The notes under the pieces: generated by a model | What the model was told of the DNA's origin: nothing | The model's database searches: none | What the model saw: the letters and a program-made list of their open reading frames with translations, nothing else | Source: Desulfovibrio sp. DV | Lineage (GTDB): Bacteria; Desulfobacterota; Desulfovibrionia; Desulfovibrionales; Desulfovibrionaceae | DNA length: 64,000 bases | Direction of reading: 5' to 3' | NCBI RefSeq assembly: GCF_001936595.1 | Contig: NZ_MLBG01000006.1 | Span: forward strand, 1-64,000 | Position numbers and translations under genes: made by a program | Shown: positions 19,118-27,753 of the stretch, one piece after another | Numbering within the stretch: the first letter of the stretch is position 1 | Layout: every line of letters starts with the position of its first letter

Positions 19118-20065
19118 ATGAAACGATTCGGAAAACGCCCAGACGACCAACGCGGCTCGGTCACGGTCTTCGTGGCCCTGCTGTTGCCCACACTCATGGT
19201 CATGGTCTTCCTGGCCCTCAACATCGGCCAGCTCGTCTTCGAAAAGCTCCGGCTGCAAAACACGGCCGACGCCTGCGCCCTGTCGGCGGCGGCCGTGCAA
19301 GCGGCGGGACTTAACGAAATCGCCGAGGTCAACTTCTGGAGCCAGGATTACGTCCTCTCCATCGCCAGGGCGGTCATGGCCTGGAGCGAGACCGTCATAC
19401 CGTGGAAGGACGAGAAGGCGGCCAACGAGGCCGTGAGGTACTACAAAAGGGTGTTCAGGGCCCTGCGCCAGTACCAGGACGAGGCCAACGTCTCTTACGC
19501 CAGGCAGGCCATGCGCATCGCCAAGGCCACCAAAAAGGCCAACTGCGATGATATCGGCCTCACTTCCGTACGCATGGAATCGATCAATCCCGGATCGAGC
19601 CTGGAAGAACCCGGCCGGCTCATGCAATACAAGACGTACAGCCGGACGGTCTCCTACCGTTACATTTCCTCGTTTCGCAGCCTTCGCTGCAACTACACCA
19701 CGGGCCTGGCTTGGTCCGACCTCATGGCCGGACCGGACGACCACTTCTGCAGCCACATGGGCGCTTCGCCCGTCGGTGTTTGCGGCGTGCACACCCAACA
19801 CGGCTCGGCCGCATTCGACTACAAGATCTCCAAGAAAAGCTCTCCGATGACCTACGCCGCCTTCAAGCTGACCCAGCAGTCCAAGGACTTCGTCATGGCA
19901 GCATCGATCTTCGGCCTGATGCAAAAGCTGGAGGCCTACGCGGCGGCCATGCCCACCAGGGGCGACGTGAAAAAAGGACAACCGCAGTACATCCCGGTCC
20001 TGGTCAGACTCAACAGGCTCGATCCCAGGCCCGGCGTGCCGGATCTGGATAACGTGCTGCATTAG
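19118..20065 (+). CDS. tadG: TadG-like pilus-assembly protein
   Basis: 315 residues. The N-terminal DQRGSVTVFVALLLPTLMVM segment and the following helix match the TadE/G-like N-terminus (PF13400), including the LQNTADACALSAA motif typical of TadG. It lacks the Glu+5 of true pilins. The large periplasmic part contains several Cys (RCNYTT, HFCSHM, GVCGVH), possibly disulfide-bonded, but lacks an obvious vWA metal site. It is anchored in the inner membrane and is thought to link the pilus base to the envelope. Start 19118 was chosen because it directly follows the TadE stop. Confidence 0.82.
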   Translation: MKRFGKRPDDQRGSVTVFVALLLPTLMVMVFLALNIGQLVFEKLRLQNTADACALSAAAVQAAGLNEIAEVNFWSQDYVLSIARAVMAWSETVIPWKDEKAANEAVRYYKRVFRALRQYQDEANVSYARQAMRIAKATKKANCDDIGLTSVRMESINPGSSLEEPGRLMQYKTYSRTVSYRYISSFRSLRCNYTTGLAWSDLMAGPDDHFCSHMGASPVGVCGVHTQHGSAAFDYKISKKSSPMTYAAFKLTQQSKDFVMAASIFGLMQKLEAYAAAMPTRGDVKKGQPQYIPVLVRLNRLDPRPGVPDLDNVLH

Positions 20066-20077
20066 GGGACGGGTGCG

Positions 20078-20464
20078 ATGCGGTCTTTTCGCAGAAAAGC
20101 GGCGCGGCTGGCGCGCGACCAACGGGGCCAGGCCATGATCGAGGCCGCCTTCATGCTCCTGTGGCTGTCGCTTGTTCTCATGTTCCTGCTGTGGGGGCGC
20201 ACGCTCTACGAGAACATGGCCCGGGCCGAGGAGGACCTCCGCTATGACCTGCGCAGGAAACTGGACGCGATCGCCGGGGATTCCTTCGGGCGCGTCGAGA
20301 AAAAGAGCGAGGCCACGCTGTATGTGCCGGGCGTCATCGGGGAAAAGCTCGGACAAAATCCCGTGCGCGTGCCGCTTAGACTCATCGGCTACGGCGGCAG
20401 CTACACGGGAAGGACCCAAAGCGAATACTTCTGCTACTTCCGCAAACGCACAATAAACGAGTGA
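20078..20464 (+). CDS. Second TadE-like minor pilin
   Basis: 128 residues. DQRGQAMIEAAFMLLWLSLVL gives a pseudopilin cleavage site (G^QAMIEA, Glu+5) and a single TM helix; the remaining 80 residues form a small charged periplasmic domain. It is distinct in sequence from the TadE at 18631. The gene lies between TadG-like and CpaB genes with very short gaps. Tad loci often encode a TadE/TadF pair, so this may be the TadF equivalent. Confidence 0.75.
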   Translation: MRSFRRKAARLARDQRGQAMIEAAFMLLWLSLVLMFLLWGRTLYENMARAEEDLRYDLRRKLDAIAGDSFGRVEKKSEATLYVPGVIGEKLGQNPVRVPLRLIGYGGSYTGRTQSEYFCYFRKRTINE

Positions 20465-20467
20465 GCC

Positions 20468-21334
20468 ATGAGCAAGTCCAAACTGGTCCTGATCTCCCTG
20501 GGCGTGGCCCTGTTCGCCCTGTTGCTCGTCTATTCCTACATCTACAAGAAAGAGAAGGAACTGCTTTCCCTGGCCACGCCCATCAAGGTGCTCATGGCCG
20601 CCAAGGACATTCCCGAGGGTTCCCTGCTCGACGAAAGTGCTGTCGAGACCGTGGAGATCCCCAAAAAATTCGTCCAGCCGGGTGCCCTGACGCGGCCCGT
20701 CGAGGTGCTGGACCGGATCGCGGCTGTGCCCATGCTCAAGGGTGCCCAGGTGCTGGATTCGCTCTTTCGCCCCGCCGCCGAGGAGGGCGTGGCCCGCAAG
20801 ATTCCGGCGGACAAGCGCGCCTACAGCATTGCGGTCAACGACGTCACCGCCGTGGCCGGACTGGTGCGGCCCGGTGACTTCGTGGACGTTCTGGTCACGG
20901 TGCAAACCGGCTCCGTGCAGCAGGGCCAGGCCGTGCCCGAGGGCTCGATTGCCCGCATCCTGTTGCAAAACATCCTCGTCCTGGCCGTCAACCAGCGCTC
21001 CACGGCCGGGGCCGGCCCCCGGGTCGCCCCCAGCCAGCAGGCCGTTGGCGGCCTGGCGTCGAGCGTGACGCCGGAAAACCAGAAAAGCCCGACGACCGTG
21101 CGCACCCTGACCCTGTCCCTGAGTCCCGACGAAGCCCAGAAAACGGCCCTGGCCCAGGAGATCGGCAGCCTGTCCGTGTCGCTTCGCAGCAGTTGGCAAA
21201 AGCCGGAGCAGCAGCCGCTGCCCCTGGCCAACGTCACCGCCCAACAGGTGCTTGGCACGGAAAAACCGGTACTCCCCCGCACCCGTCCGGTCTGGACCGA
21301 GTTCCGGGGCAGCGAGGAAATCCAGATGCGCTAG
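20468..21334 (+). CDS. cpaB: Flp pilus assembly protein CpaB/RcpC
   Basis: 288 residues. One N-terminal TM helix (LVLISLGVALFALLLVYSYIY) is followed by an SAF domain (VLMAAKDIPEGSLLDESAVE) and the RcpC/CpaB C-terminal region (YSIAVNDVTAVAGLVRPGDFVDVLVTV). CpaB is a periplasmic protein that works with the secretin and may bind peptidoglycan. Its position immediately before the secretin gene is the conserved Tad order. Confidence 0.92.
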   Translation: MSKSKLVLISLGVALFALLLVYSYIYKKEKELLSLATPIKVLMAAKDIPEGSLLDESAVETVEIPKKFVQPGALTRPVEVLDRIAAVPMLKGAQVLDSLFRPAAEEGVARKIPADKRAYSIAVNDVTAVAGLVRPGDFVDVLVTVQTGSVQQGQAVPEGSIARILLQNILVLAVNQRSTAGAGPRVAPSQQAVGGLASSVTPENQKSPTTVRTLTLSLSPDEAQKTALAQEIGSLSVSLRSSWQKPEQQPLPLANVTAQQVLGTEKPVLPRTRPVWTEFRGSEEIQMR

Positions 21335-21405
21335 CCCGGCTGCGGACGACATCGCCCATGCAACGAGACGAGGCCCACAACCCTTCCCGAGAGGTAACCG
21401 CAATC

Positions 21406-22854
21406 ATGAGTCGGACGTCACTTGCGCGCCGGGGCGCGGCCACAACCGCCCTGCTTGTCGCCCTGATTCTCTGGGCCGCCGCGGCCCTGGCCGAGGAGCC
21501 CGCCCGGATGGAAATGGCTGCCGGCCAGAGCATCCCCATCGAACCGGGATTCACCGTGGACAAGGTCGCCGTGGGCGACCCGGAGGTACTCGGCGTGGCC
21601 CGAACCTCGGACACGTCCATGCTCGTAAACGCCAAGAAATCCGGCCAGACCAACCTCATCATCCTGGGCACGGCCGGACAGCAGAAGGAATACCAGATCC
21701 GCGTGCGCTCCGGCTCCCTGGACGACGACGCCGCCGCCCTGCGCGAGATGTTCGCCGGCATGGAAGGGGTGACGGTCAAGGTTCTCGGCGGCAGGCTCGT
21801 GGTGTCGGGGGAGGTCTACAGCGCCGAGCACTACGACAAGGTGGCCGCCGCCCTGGCCGGGATGCCCGGGACCGTCAACCAGGTGAACATGAGCCCGGTC
21901 ATGAAGCGCATCGTAAGCGACCAGATCAAAAAGGAAATCAACCGGCCCGGCATCGCGGTCAAGGCCGTGCGCAACGCCTTTGTCCTCGACGGCACGGTAA
22001 CCGCGCCCGAAGACATCGAGCGGGCCGAGAAAATCGCCGCCCTGTACTCCAAAAGCGTGGTCAACACCCTGCGGGTCGCGCCCGAGCCGGCCAAGCCCTA
22101 CCGCAAGCCCGAACTGATCGAAGTGACCATGCAGATCATGGAACTGTCCAAAACCGCCCTGCGCGACCTCGGCGTGCACTGGAACCCGCTTGGCACCCTC
22201 GACGCGACAGGCTCCTACGATTCCGAAAAAAACGCCTCCATCGCCTCCACCGTGACCGGCACCCTGTCAAGCTTGCTCCCCAAGATGCGGCGCATCCGGG
22301 ACGAGGGTCAGGGACGCTCGCTCATGAACCAGGCGGTCATCACCAAGCAGGGCGGCGAAGCCAAGTTCTTCGCCGGCACCGAGATCCCCATCAGCGTGGC
22401 CCAAAGCCTCGGCACCATGGGCGTGGAGTACAAGAAGGTGGGCATGACGCTCAACATCTCGCCCAACATCGATCCCTTGAGCAACATCGACACCTCGATC
22501 CACGTCGAATCGAGCTCGGTCGTGTCTGAAAACGCCACCACCGGCGCACCCACGGTCAGCACCAACAACCTGTCCACGGCCCTGAATGTCGCTTCGGGCC
22601 AGAGCATCGTCCTTGGCGGGCTCATCGGCCAGCGCGAACTGGAAGCCCTTTCCCTGTCGCCCCCAAACAACCAGGAAAGCCTGCTCCAGCTCAACCGCCG
22701 CACCAGGGCCGGAACCGACGGCTGGGAAGTGGTGGTCTTCATCACCCCGAGCATCGTCGCCCACCCCGGGCAGGCGCTGGGGGACATGAAAGGCAAAGTC
22801 GAGGATTCGTTCAAGAAAAAAGACCTCGAACGCCTGCGCAAACAGGGCAACTGA
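21406..22854 (+). CDS. cpaC: Flp pilus secretin CpaC/RcpA
   Basis: 482 residues with a signal peptide (ends about ALAEEPA). Order: pilus/secretin N-terminal domain (MAAGQSIPIEPGFTVDKVAV), a BON domain (residues about 105-175), and the C-terminal secretin domain with the VPVG-like and GGEAKFFAGTEIPI segments and the conserved SGQSIVLGGLIGQRE strand. It forms the outer-membrane channel through which the Flp fibre or substrate leaves. Start 21406 is supported by GAGAGGT upstream and by the signal peptide; earlier in-frame starts lack one. Confidence 0.92.
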   Translation: MSRTSLARRGAATTALLVALILWAAAALAEEPARMEMAAGQSIPIEPGFTVDKVAVGDPEVLGVARTSDTSMLVNAKKSGQTNLIILGTAGQQKEYQIRVRSGSLDDDAAALREMFAGMEGVTVKVLGGRLVVSGEVYSAEHYDKVAAALAGMPGTVNQVNMSPVMKRIVSDQIKKEINRPGIAVKAVRNAFVLDGTVTAPEDIERAEKIAALYSKSVVNTLRVAPEPAKPYRKPELIEVTMQIMELSKTALRDLGVHWNPLGTLDATGSYDSEKNASIASTVTGTLSSLLPKMRRIRDEGQGRSLMNQAVITKQGGEAKFFAGTEIPISVAQSLGTMGVEYKKVGMTLNISPNIDPLSNIDTSIHVESSSVVSENATTGAPTVSTNNLSTALNVASGQSIVLGGLIGQRELEALSLSPPNNQESLLQLNRRTRAGTDGWEVVVFITPSIVAHPGQALGDMKGKVEDSFKKKDLERLRKQGN

Positions 22855-22865
22855 CGCAGGCGGCC

Positions 22866-24965
22866 ATGCCCGGCAGACTCGTTACCCTTTACGCCTCGCG
22901 GGGCGGCGTCGGCAGGACGTTTTTGGCCGTCAACCTGGCCGTGGACCTGCTCCTGGAGACGCGCGAAACCGTGCTGCTCCTGGACCTGGGCAGTCCGCTG
23001 TCCATGGACGCGGCCCTGTTCCTTGGCCTCCCCGAGGTCAACGCCCTGGAGGCCCTGTTGCCCACGGCAGACCGGCTGGCCCCGTCCATGCTCAAGACCT
23101 TCGCCACCAGCCACAGAAGCGGCCTGGACGTCCTGGCCCTTTACGGGCCGCGCCCTGTGGCGGCGGCCGGGCCGCCCGCGCCCAAGGCCCTGGCGGCCCT
23201 CATTGGCCGGCTGCTTTCCGTCTACGGCTGGATCGTGGCCGACCTGGGCCACGGCTTCGGCCCGGCCGAGGCCCACGTTCTCGACCTCTCCGAAACCATC
23301 CTGGTGCCGGCCGCGCCCGGCCCCCTGGACATGGCCCATGCCAAGGCCGACCTCGATTTCCTTCGCCAGTGCAACTATTCCCAGCACGCGGTCCGGTGTG
23401 TACTCAACCGCGTGGGCGAGGACGAACGGATCACCGCCCAGTCCATGGAGCAGGCCCTTGGCCGGGCAGTCATGGGTGTCATTCCCTACGACCGAAACGC
23501 CCAGGCCAATCTTGCCGGCGGACGAACCTACCCCGGCGACCACCCCCGCCATGAGATGACCAAGGCCTTCGACGCCCTGTCCCATGCCCTGCTCGGCCAC
23601 GGCGGGCAGGCGCGGGCCGCAGCCCAAGGCGAGGCGCAGCCCGTCCGGGAGCAGGATGCCATCGACCTCGACGCGGTCAAGCGCGACATCCACAAGCGTC
23701 TGCTCGAAACCTTCGACCTCAAGTACGCCGACCTGGGGACAGGCAGCGACCCGGCCAAGCTCGAGGCCCTGCGGCAGGAAGTCACGCGGCACATCATCCT
23801 GCTCATCGACGAGGCCACGGGCCTGCGCTCCCGCGAGGCCCGGGACAGGCTGGTCGGGGAACTGCTCCAGGACGTCCTTGGCCTCGGGCTGCTGGAAGAC
23901 CTGTTGCGCGACCCGTCGATCTCCGAAATCATGGTCAACAGCTTTGATGTCATCTACGTGGAGCGCGCCGGCCGCATCGAGACCACCACACGACGGTTCC
24001 TCTCGCAACAGCACCTCATGCGCGTCATCGAGCGCATCGTCGCCCCGCTTGGGCGCAAGATCGACTCGGCCACGCCCATGGTGGACGCCAGGCTGGCCGA
24101 CGGCTCGCGGGTCAACGCTGTCATTGCGCCCCTGGCCCTCAAGGGCGCGGCCCTGACCATCCGCAAGTTTCCGGACAACAAGCTGTCCTGCCGGGACCTC
24201 ATCGAACGCGGCACGCTCTCTCCCCAGATGGAGGCCTTTTTGCAAGCCGCCGTCCTGGCCCGGCGCAACATCCTCATTTCCGGCGGCACAGGTTCGGGCA
24301 AGACCACGCTGCTCAACGTCCTGTCGGAGTTTATCCCGGCCGACGAACGCATCATCACTGTGGAAGACTCGGCTGAGCTCAAGCTCCAGCAGCCCCACGT
24401 CATCACCCTGGAGGGGCGGCCGCCCAACATCGAGGGCAAGGGCGAGGTGACCATCCGCGACCTGGTGCGCAACTGCCTGCGTATGCGCCCGGACCGCATC
24501 GTGGTCGGCGAATGTCGCGGGGCCGAGGCCCTCGACATGCTCCAGGCCATGAACACCGGGCACGACGGGTCGCTGACCACCATCCACGCCAACAGCGCCC
24601 GGGAGGCCCTGCGCCGCCTGGAAACTCTCGTCATGTACGCCGGTTACGAACTATCCCCCAAGACCATCCGCGAACAGGTCATCGGGGCCATAGACCTCAT
24701 CATCCAGATCAAGCGCTTCAAGGACGGCAGGCGGCGCATCGTCCAACTGGCCGAGGTGACCGGCATGGAAGGCGACGTCGTCACCCTGGGCGATATCTTC
24801 GTCTTCCGCCAGGAAGGCGCACCCACGCCCCAGTCCGTCCGGGGCGCATACGTGGCCACCGGGTACATTCCCCGTTGTCTGGCCGATTTCGAGGACCGCG
24901 GCGTGAGTGTGCCGCGAGAAATCTTCTGGACCGCCGCCATGGCGGCAGGCGAGGCGCGACGATGA
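22866..24965 (+). CDS. cpaF: TadZ/CpaE-like and CpaF/TadA ATPase fusion
   Basis: 699 residues, two proteins of the Tad system in one chain. Residues 1-245 are a ParA/MinD-like TadZ domain that locates the machine at the pole; its deviant Walker A reads SRGGVGRTF, with Arg in place of both Lys, so ATP hydrolysis may be lost. Residues about 260-690 are the CpaF/TadA secretion ATPase: N-terminal helical domain, Walker A GGTGSGKTT (about 473-481), Asp box VEDSAEL, Walker B MRPDRIVVGECRG and the His box TTIHANSAREAL. It powers pilin polymerisation at the inner membrane. The stop overlaps the tadB start. I know of these as separate genes in standard Tad loci; the fusion could help target the motor. 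Confidence 0.9.
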   Translation: MPGRLVTLYASRGGVGRTFLAVNLAVDLLLETRETVLLLDLGSPLSMDAALFLGLPEVNALEALLPTADRLAPSMLKTFATSHRSGLDVLALYGPRPVAAAGPPAPKALAALIGRLLSVYGWIVADLGHGFGPAEAHVLDLSETILVPAAPGPLDMAHAKADLDFLRQCNYSQHAVRCVLNRVGEDERITAQSMEQALGRAVMGVIPYDRNAQANLAGGRTYPGDHPRHEMTKAFDALSHALLGHGGQARAAAQGEAQPVREQDAIDLDAVKRDIHKRLLETFDLKYADLGTGSDPAKLEALRQEVTRHIILLIDEATGLRSREARDRLVGELLQDVLGLGLLEDLLRDPSISEIMVNSFDVIYVERAGRIETTTRRFLSQQHLMRVIERIVAPLGRKIDSATPMVDARLADGSRVNAVIAPLALKGAALTIRKFPDNKLSCRDLIERGTLSPQMEAFLQAAVLARRNILISGGTGSGKTTLLNVLSEFIPADERIITVEDSAELKLQQPHVITLEGRPPNIEGKGEVTIRDLVRNCLRMRPDRIVVGECRGAEALDMLQAMNTGHDGSLTTIHANSAREALRRLETLVMYAGYELSPKTIREQVIGAIDLIIQIKRFKDGRRRIVQLAEVTGMEGDVVTLGDIFVFRQEGAPTPQSVRGAYVATGYIPRCLADFEDRGVSVPREIFWTAAMAAGEARR

Positions 24966-26194
24966 CCATGTTCTTGTTGTCCCTGCTGCTTCTGGCCCTT
25001 TTCTGGTACACCCTCTGGCTGTGGTTTGCCGCCCTGTTCGACGGAGGCACCGGCGGCGGCCTTTCGATCCTGGACCGCAAAGTCCGGTCCCTGGTTGCGC
25101 GCTTGGACGACATGTTCGTGCCGGTCACGACGCGCACGGCCGCGACCGTGGTGCTGGGGCTGACCATTGGCGGTGCTGCCCTCGGCTTCCTTCTGCCCTC
25201 GGCTGCCACGCAACTTGAACGCCACGCCATCGACCAGGCCGTGGAGCGCAACAAGGAGGGCGATTACGACGGCGCGCTGGCCGCGCTCTCCCACTCCGAA
25301 TCCTCGAACTCGGCCCTGGCTTGCAACGAAATGGGCGTGGCCTATCTGGCCACGGGCAACCTCGATCTGGCTGAAAAATCCTTTGCCAAGGCCGTGGCCC
25401 TGGTCCCCGGCTACGCCAAGGGGCAGGCGAATCTGGCCACGGTCTACGGTCTTCGCGGCGAAACCGAAAAAGAGGCCTTCGCCCTGTCCCGGGCCAAGGC
25501 CGTGGAGCGGTTGCCCTTGTCCGCGGCCGAACTCTATCCGCCGGCGCAAGGCCTTTTTTCCCACCTGCTGTTGCGTCTTTTTTCCCTGGCGGTTTTCGCC
25601 TGTGCCGCCTGGCGTCTGCCGGAGTTGGGCATTTTCCTGATCGAGCAGCGGCGGGCCAAGCAGTTCGAGACCCAGCTGGCCGACGGCCTGATCATGACCG
25701 CCAATGCCTTGCGGGCCGGACTGAGCCTGCTGCAGGCGCTCGACCTGACGGCCCAGAAGGCCCCGGCGCCCCTGTCCCAGGAATTCGGCCTGCTGCTCAA
25801 GGAACACCGCCTGGGCGCGGATTTAAGCGACGCCCTCAAACGCCTGGCCGAGCGCGTGGGCTCGGCCGATTCCCGCATCTTCGCCAATTCGGTCATCATC
25901 TTGCGGGAAACCGGCGGCAACCTGACGGAAATCTTCGACACCCTGGCCGCGACCATCCAGGAGCGCAAGCGCGTCATGAAGAAAATCCAGGCCATGACCG
26001 CCGAAGGCGAGACCCAGGCTTATTTCCTGGCAGCCCTGCCGGTGGTGCTCGGCATCGTCCTCTACCAGCTCGACCCCAAGTCCATTTCGCTTTTCTTCAC
26101 CACCTTTGGCGGCTGGCTCATGCTCATGGCCATGGCCCTCATGGAAGTCGCGGGACTTTCGCTCATGCTGCGCATCGTCAAGGTGAAGGTCTAG
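24962..26194 (+). CDS. tadB: TadB-like inner-membrane platform protein with TPR insert
   Basis: 410 residues. The C-terminal half is a T2SSF domain (ADGLIMTANALRAGLSLLQAL ... ILRETGGNLTEIFDTLA) followed by two TM helices, as in TadB. Between TM2 (about residue 63-82) and TM3 (about 197-220) lies an insert of about 110 residues with TPR-like repeats (CNEMGVAYLATGNLDLAEKSF, GQANLATVYGLRGETEKEAF). In standard Tad systems a separate TPR lipoprotein, TadD, exists; none is seen here, so this insert may take its place, although its side of the membrane is unclear. ATGA overlap with the upstream ATPase gene. Confidence 0.85.
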   Translation: MTMFLLSLLLLALFWYTLWLWFAALFDGGTGGGLSILDRKVRSLVARLDDMFVPVTTRTAATVVLGLTIGGAALGFLLPSAATQLERHAIDQAVERNKEGDYDGALAALSHSESSNSALACNEMGVAYLATGNLDLAEKSFAKAVALVPGYAKGQANLATVYGLRGETEKEAFALSRAKAVERLPLSAAELYPPAQGLFSHLLLRLFSLAVFACAAWRLPELGIFLIEQRRAKQFETQLADGLIMTANALRAGLSLLQALDLTAQKAPAPLSQEFGLLLKEHRLGADLSDALKRLAERVGSADSRIFANSVIILRETGGNLTEIFDTLAATIQERKRVMKKIQAMTAEGETQAYFLAALPVVLGIVLYQLDPKSISLFFTTFGGWLMLMAMALMEVAGLSLMLRIVKVKV

Positions 26195-26204
26195 GGAGGC
26201 CGCG

Positions 26205-27137
26205 ATGCAAACCTGGTTTCGCCCGACGCCGGCGCGCCTTGCCCGTGCCGCCCTGGCGGTCCTGCTGGGGCTGGCCCTCCCGGCCTGGCCGCAACCGGCG
26301 GCCGGGGACAACACCCTCACCCGGGCCGCGGAGCGCGGCGTGCGTTCCGCTGGCGGAAAAACCGGCCAGCCGGACCAGGGGCCGCCGCGCATGGAAATCA
26401 GGGACACGCCGCAAGGCCAGCTCCTCGTGCCGGCCGCGCCCCAGGCCGCCACGCCAAGGCGCAACGCCCCCAAGACGGTCGAGGGGAATACGGCCCGCAA
26501 ACCCGCCGGGCATGAAGCCCCCGGCAACACAGCCGTCGCCCCGCTGCCGGCCCCCGAGCGCCAAGCCGGGCCCCAGGCCCGGGAGATCGAAGCGGCAAGC
26601 GCCCCGAAAAATCAGGTGATCACCAGCCAAAAGACGTCTGTTGCGAAGAATGTCGAAGCCATGGACACGCCCCAACGCCAAAGACTCGAAACGCGGACGG
26701 CGGCCGGGCAACAGAAGATCGAGGCCCAACAGGCCGCCGAACAACAAGGCGTCGAGGCCCAGAAAACTTCCGGGACGCAGAAAATCGAGGCGCTCAAGGC
26801 CCCCAAGGGCACGGCCCTTACAGAGCAACAGGCGGCCACGGTCCAGGCGATCCAGACCCAGGACATAAGCGCCCAAGCCGGGCCCCAAAGCCAGAATGCC
26901 CCAAGCGCCCAGAGCGCGCCGACGGCCCAGTCCGCCGCGGCCCGGCCAAGCAAGGCAAAGGACAAGCCCAACGCCCAGGCAATGAAGGCGACGGACAAAC
27001 CCGAGACGCAGGAAATCGAAGCCCAGGACCAGCCCGAGGCCCAAGACGAACCCGAGGCCCAGGACATGAAGGCTCAGGATGCCGCCAAGCAGCAAAGCAT
27101 CAAGCAGCAAAGCGCGCCCAAAATGCAAAAATTCTGA
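26205..27137 (+). CDS. Exported Gln/Ala-rich repetitive protein of the Tad locus
   Basis: 310 residues with a signal peptide (ALAVLLGLALPAWPQPAAG). The mature part is almost all Ala, Gln, Lys, Glu, Pro and Thr, and from about residue 125 it repeats short units built on Q-x-I/V-E-A (for example QQKIEAQQAA, QQGVEAQKTS, TQKIEALKAP, ETQEIEAQDQ). It probably is extended or weakly helical and disordered. No Cys and no known domain. It could be a secreted substrate, a periplasmic spacer, or a surface-associated fibre component; the position between TadB and the ATPase suggests a role in the machine. Start has GGGAGG upstream. Confidence 0.75.
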   Translation: MQTWFRPTPARLARAALAVLLGLALPAWPQPAAGDNTLTRAAERGVRSAGGKTGQPDQGPPRMEIRDTPQGQLLVPAAPQAATPRRNAPKTVEGNTARKPAGHEAPGNTAVAPLPAPERQAGPQAREIEAASAPKNQVITSQKTSVAKNVEAMDTPQRQRLETRTAAGQQKIEAQQAAEQQGVEAQKTSGTQKIEALKAPKGTALTEQQAATVQAIQTQDISAQAGPQSQNAPSAQSAPTAQSAAARPSKAKDKPNAQAMKATDKPETQEIEAQDQPEAQDEPEAQDMKAQDAAKQQSIKQQSAPKMQKF

Positions 27138-27211
27138 CCCCGCGCCCAAGCGCGCCGGATGTGCGGCCGCATACCGCGACGACAATGCAACCACGTGCCA
27201 AGGAGTATTCC

Positions 27212-27727
27212 ATGCCTCGCCCCGCCCAAACGCCCCTTTCCGGCCTGATCGCGGTTTGCGCCGTCTGCCTGCTGTGCGCCTGCGCCCGCAAAGCGCCGCC
27301 GCCGCCCGACATCATGCCCGTGACCGCCGAAACCTTCGCCGAGGCAGTGCTGCGCCAGCCGGGGCTGACCCTGCTGCTCTTTTACAACGCCGACTCCCCC
27401 CAGTCCCGGGAATTGTACGATCTCCTCGGCTGGCTGTCCCAGTCCTACAAGGGACAACTGCGGTTTTGCGCGTTTCCGTGGGACGCCGGCGCCGACCCGG
27501 CGCCCTACCGCCTGGAGATGTTGCCAAGCCTGGTCATGTACCGCGACGGATGGGAAATCGACCGGATGCGGGGCGTGCCGGACAGCGCCGAGGCGCGGCG
27601 GGCCTTGCCGGACGACCTCGAATTGTGGGTCCTTGGCACCGGACTGGAGCGGACCGACGACCCGCGTTTCCAGGCCCGGTTCAGCTACCGGTTTAACAAC
27701 GGCTACACACTTGAGGCCGGCAATTAG
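27212..27727 (+). CDS. Thioredoxin-fold lipoprotein lacking the CXXC site
   Basis: 171 residues. Lipobox LLCAC gives a lipid-anchored periplasmic protein. The fold pattern is thioredoxin-like: a beta strand LTLLLFYNADSPQSRELYDLL, a helix, LRFCAFPWD, then MLPSLVMYRDGWEID with the cis-Pro loop. At the place of the redox CXXC it has SPQS, so it cannot act as a dithiol oxidoreductase and is more likely a binding or scaffold protein. Start 27212 follows AAGGAG; upstream in-frame ATGs lack this and would disturb the signal. It lies inside the Tad operon. Confidence 0.75.
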   Translation: MPRPAQTPLSGLIAVCAVCLLCACARKAPPPPDIMPVTAETFAEAVLRQPGLTLLLFYNADSPQSRELYDLLGWLSQSYKGQLRFCAFPWDAGADPAPYRLEMLPSLVMYRDGWEIDRMRGVPDSAEARRALPDDLELWVLGTGLERTDDPRFQARFSYRFNNGYTLEAGN

Positions 27728-27753
27728 CCCGGCCGCAAGGAGGCGTGATCAGC

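Noticed and set aside
19064-21403. 779-codon open frame on the minus strand
   Set aside because: Shadow of TadG, TadE and CpaB genes; His/Gly/Arg-rich translation with no domain.
22308-24587. 759-codon open frame on the minus strand
   Set aside because: Antisense to the secretin and TadZ-CpaF genes; long open antisense frames are expected in GC-rich coding DNA, and the translation shows no domain.
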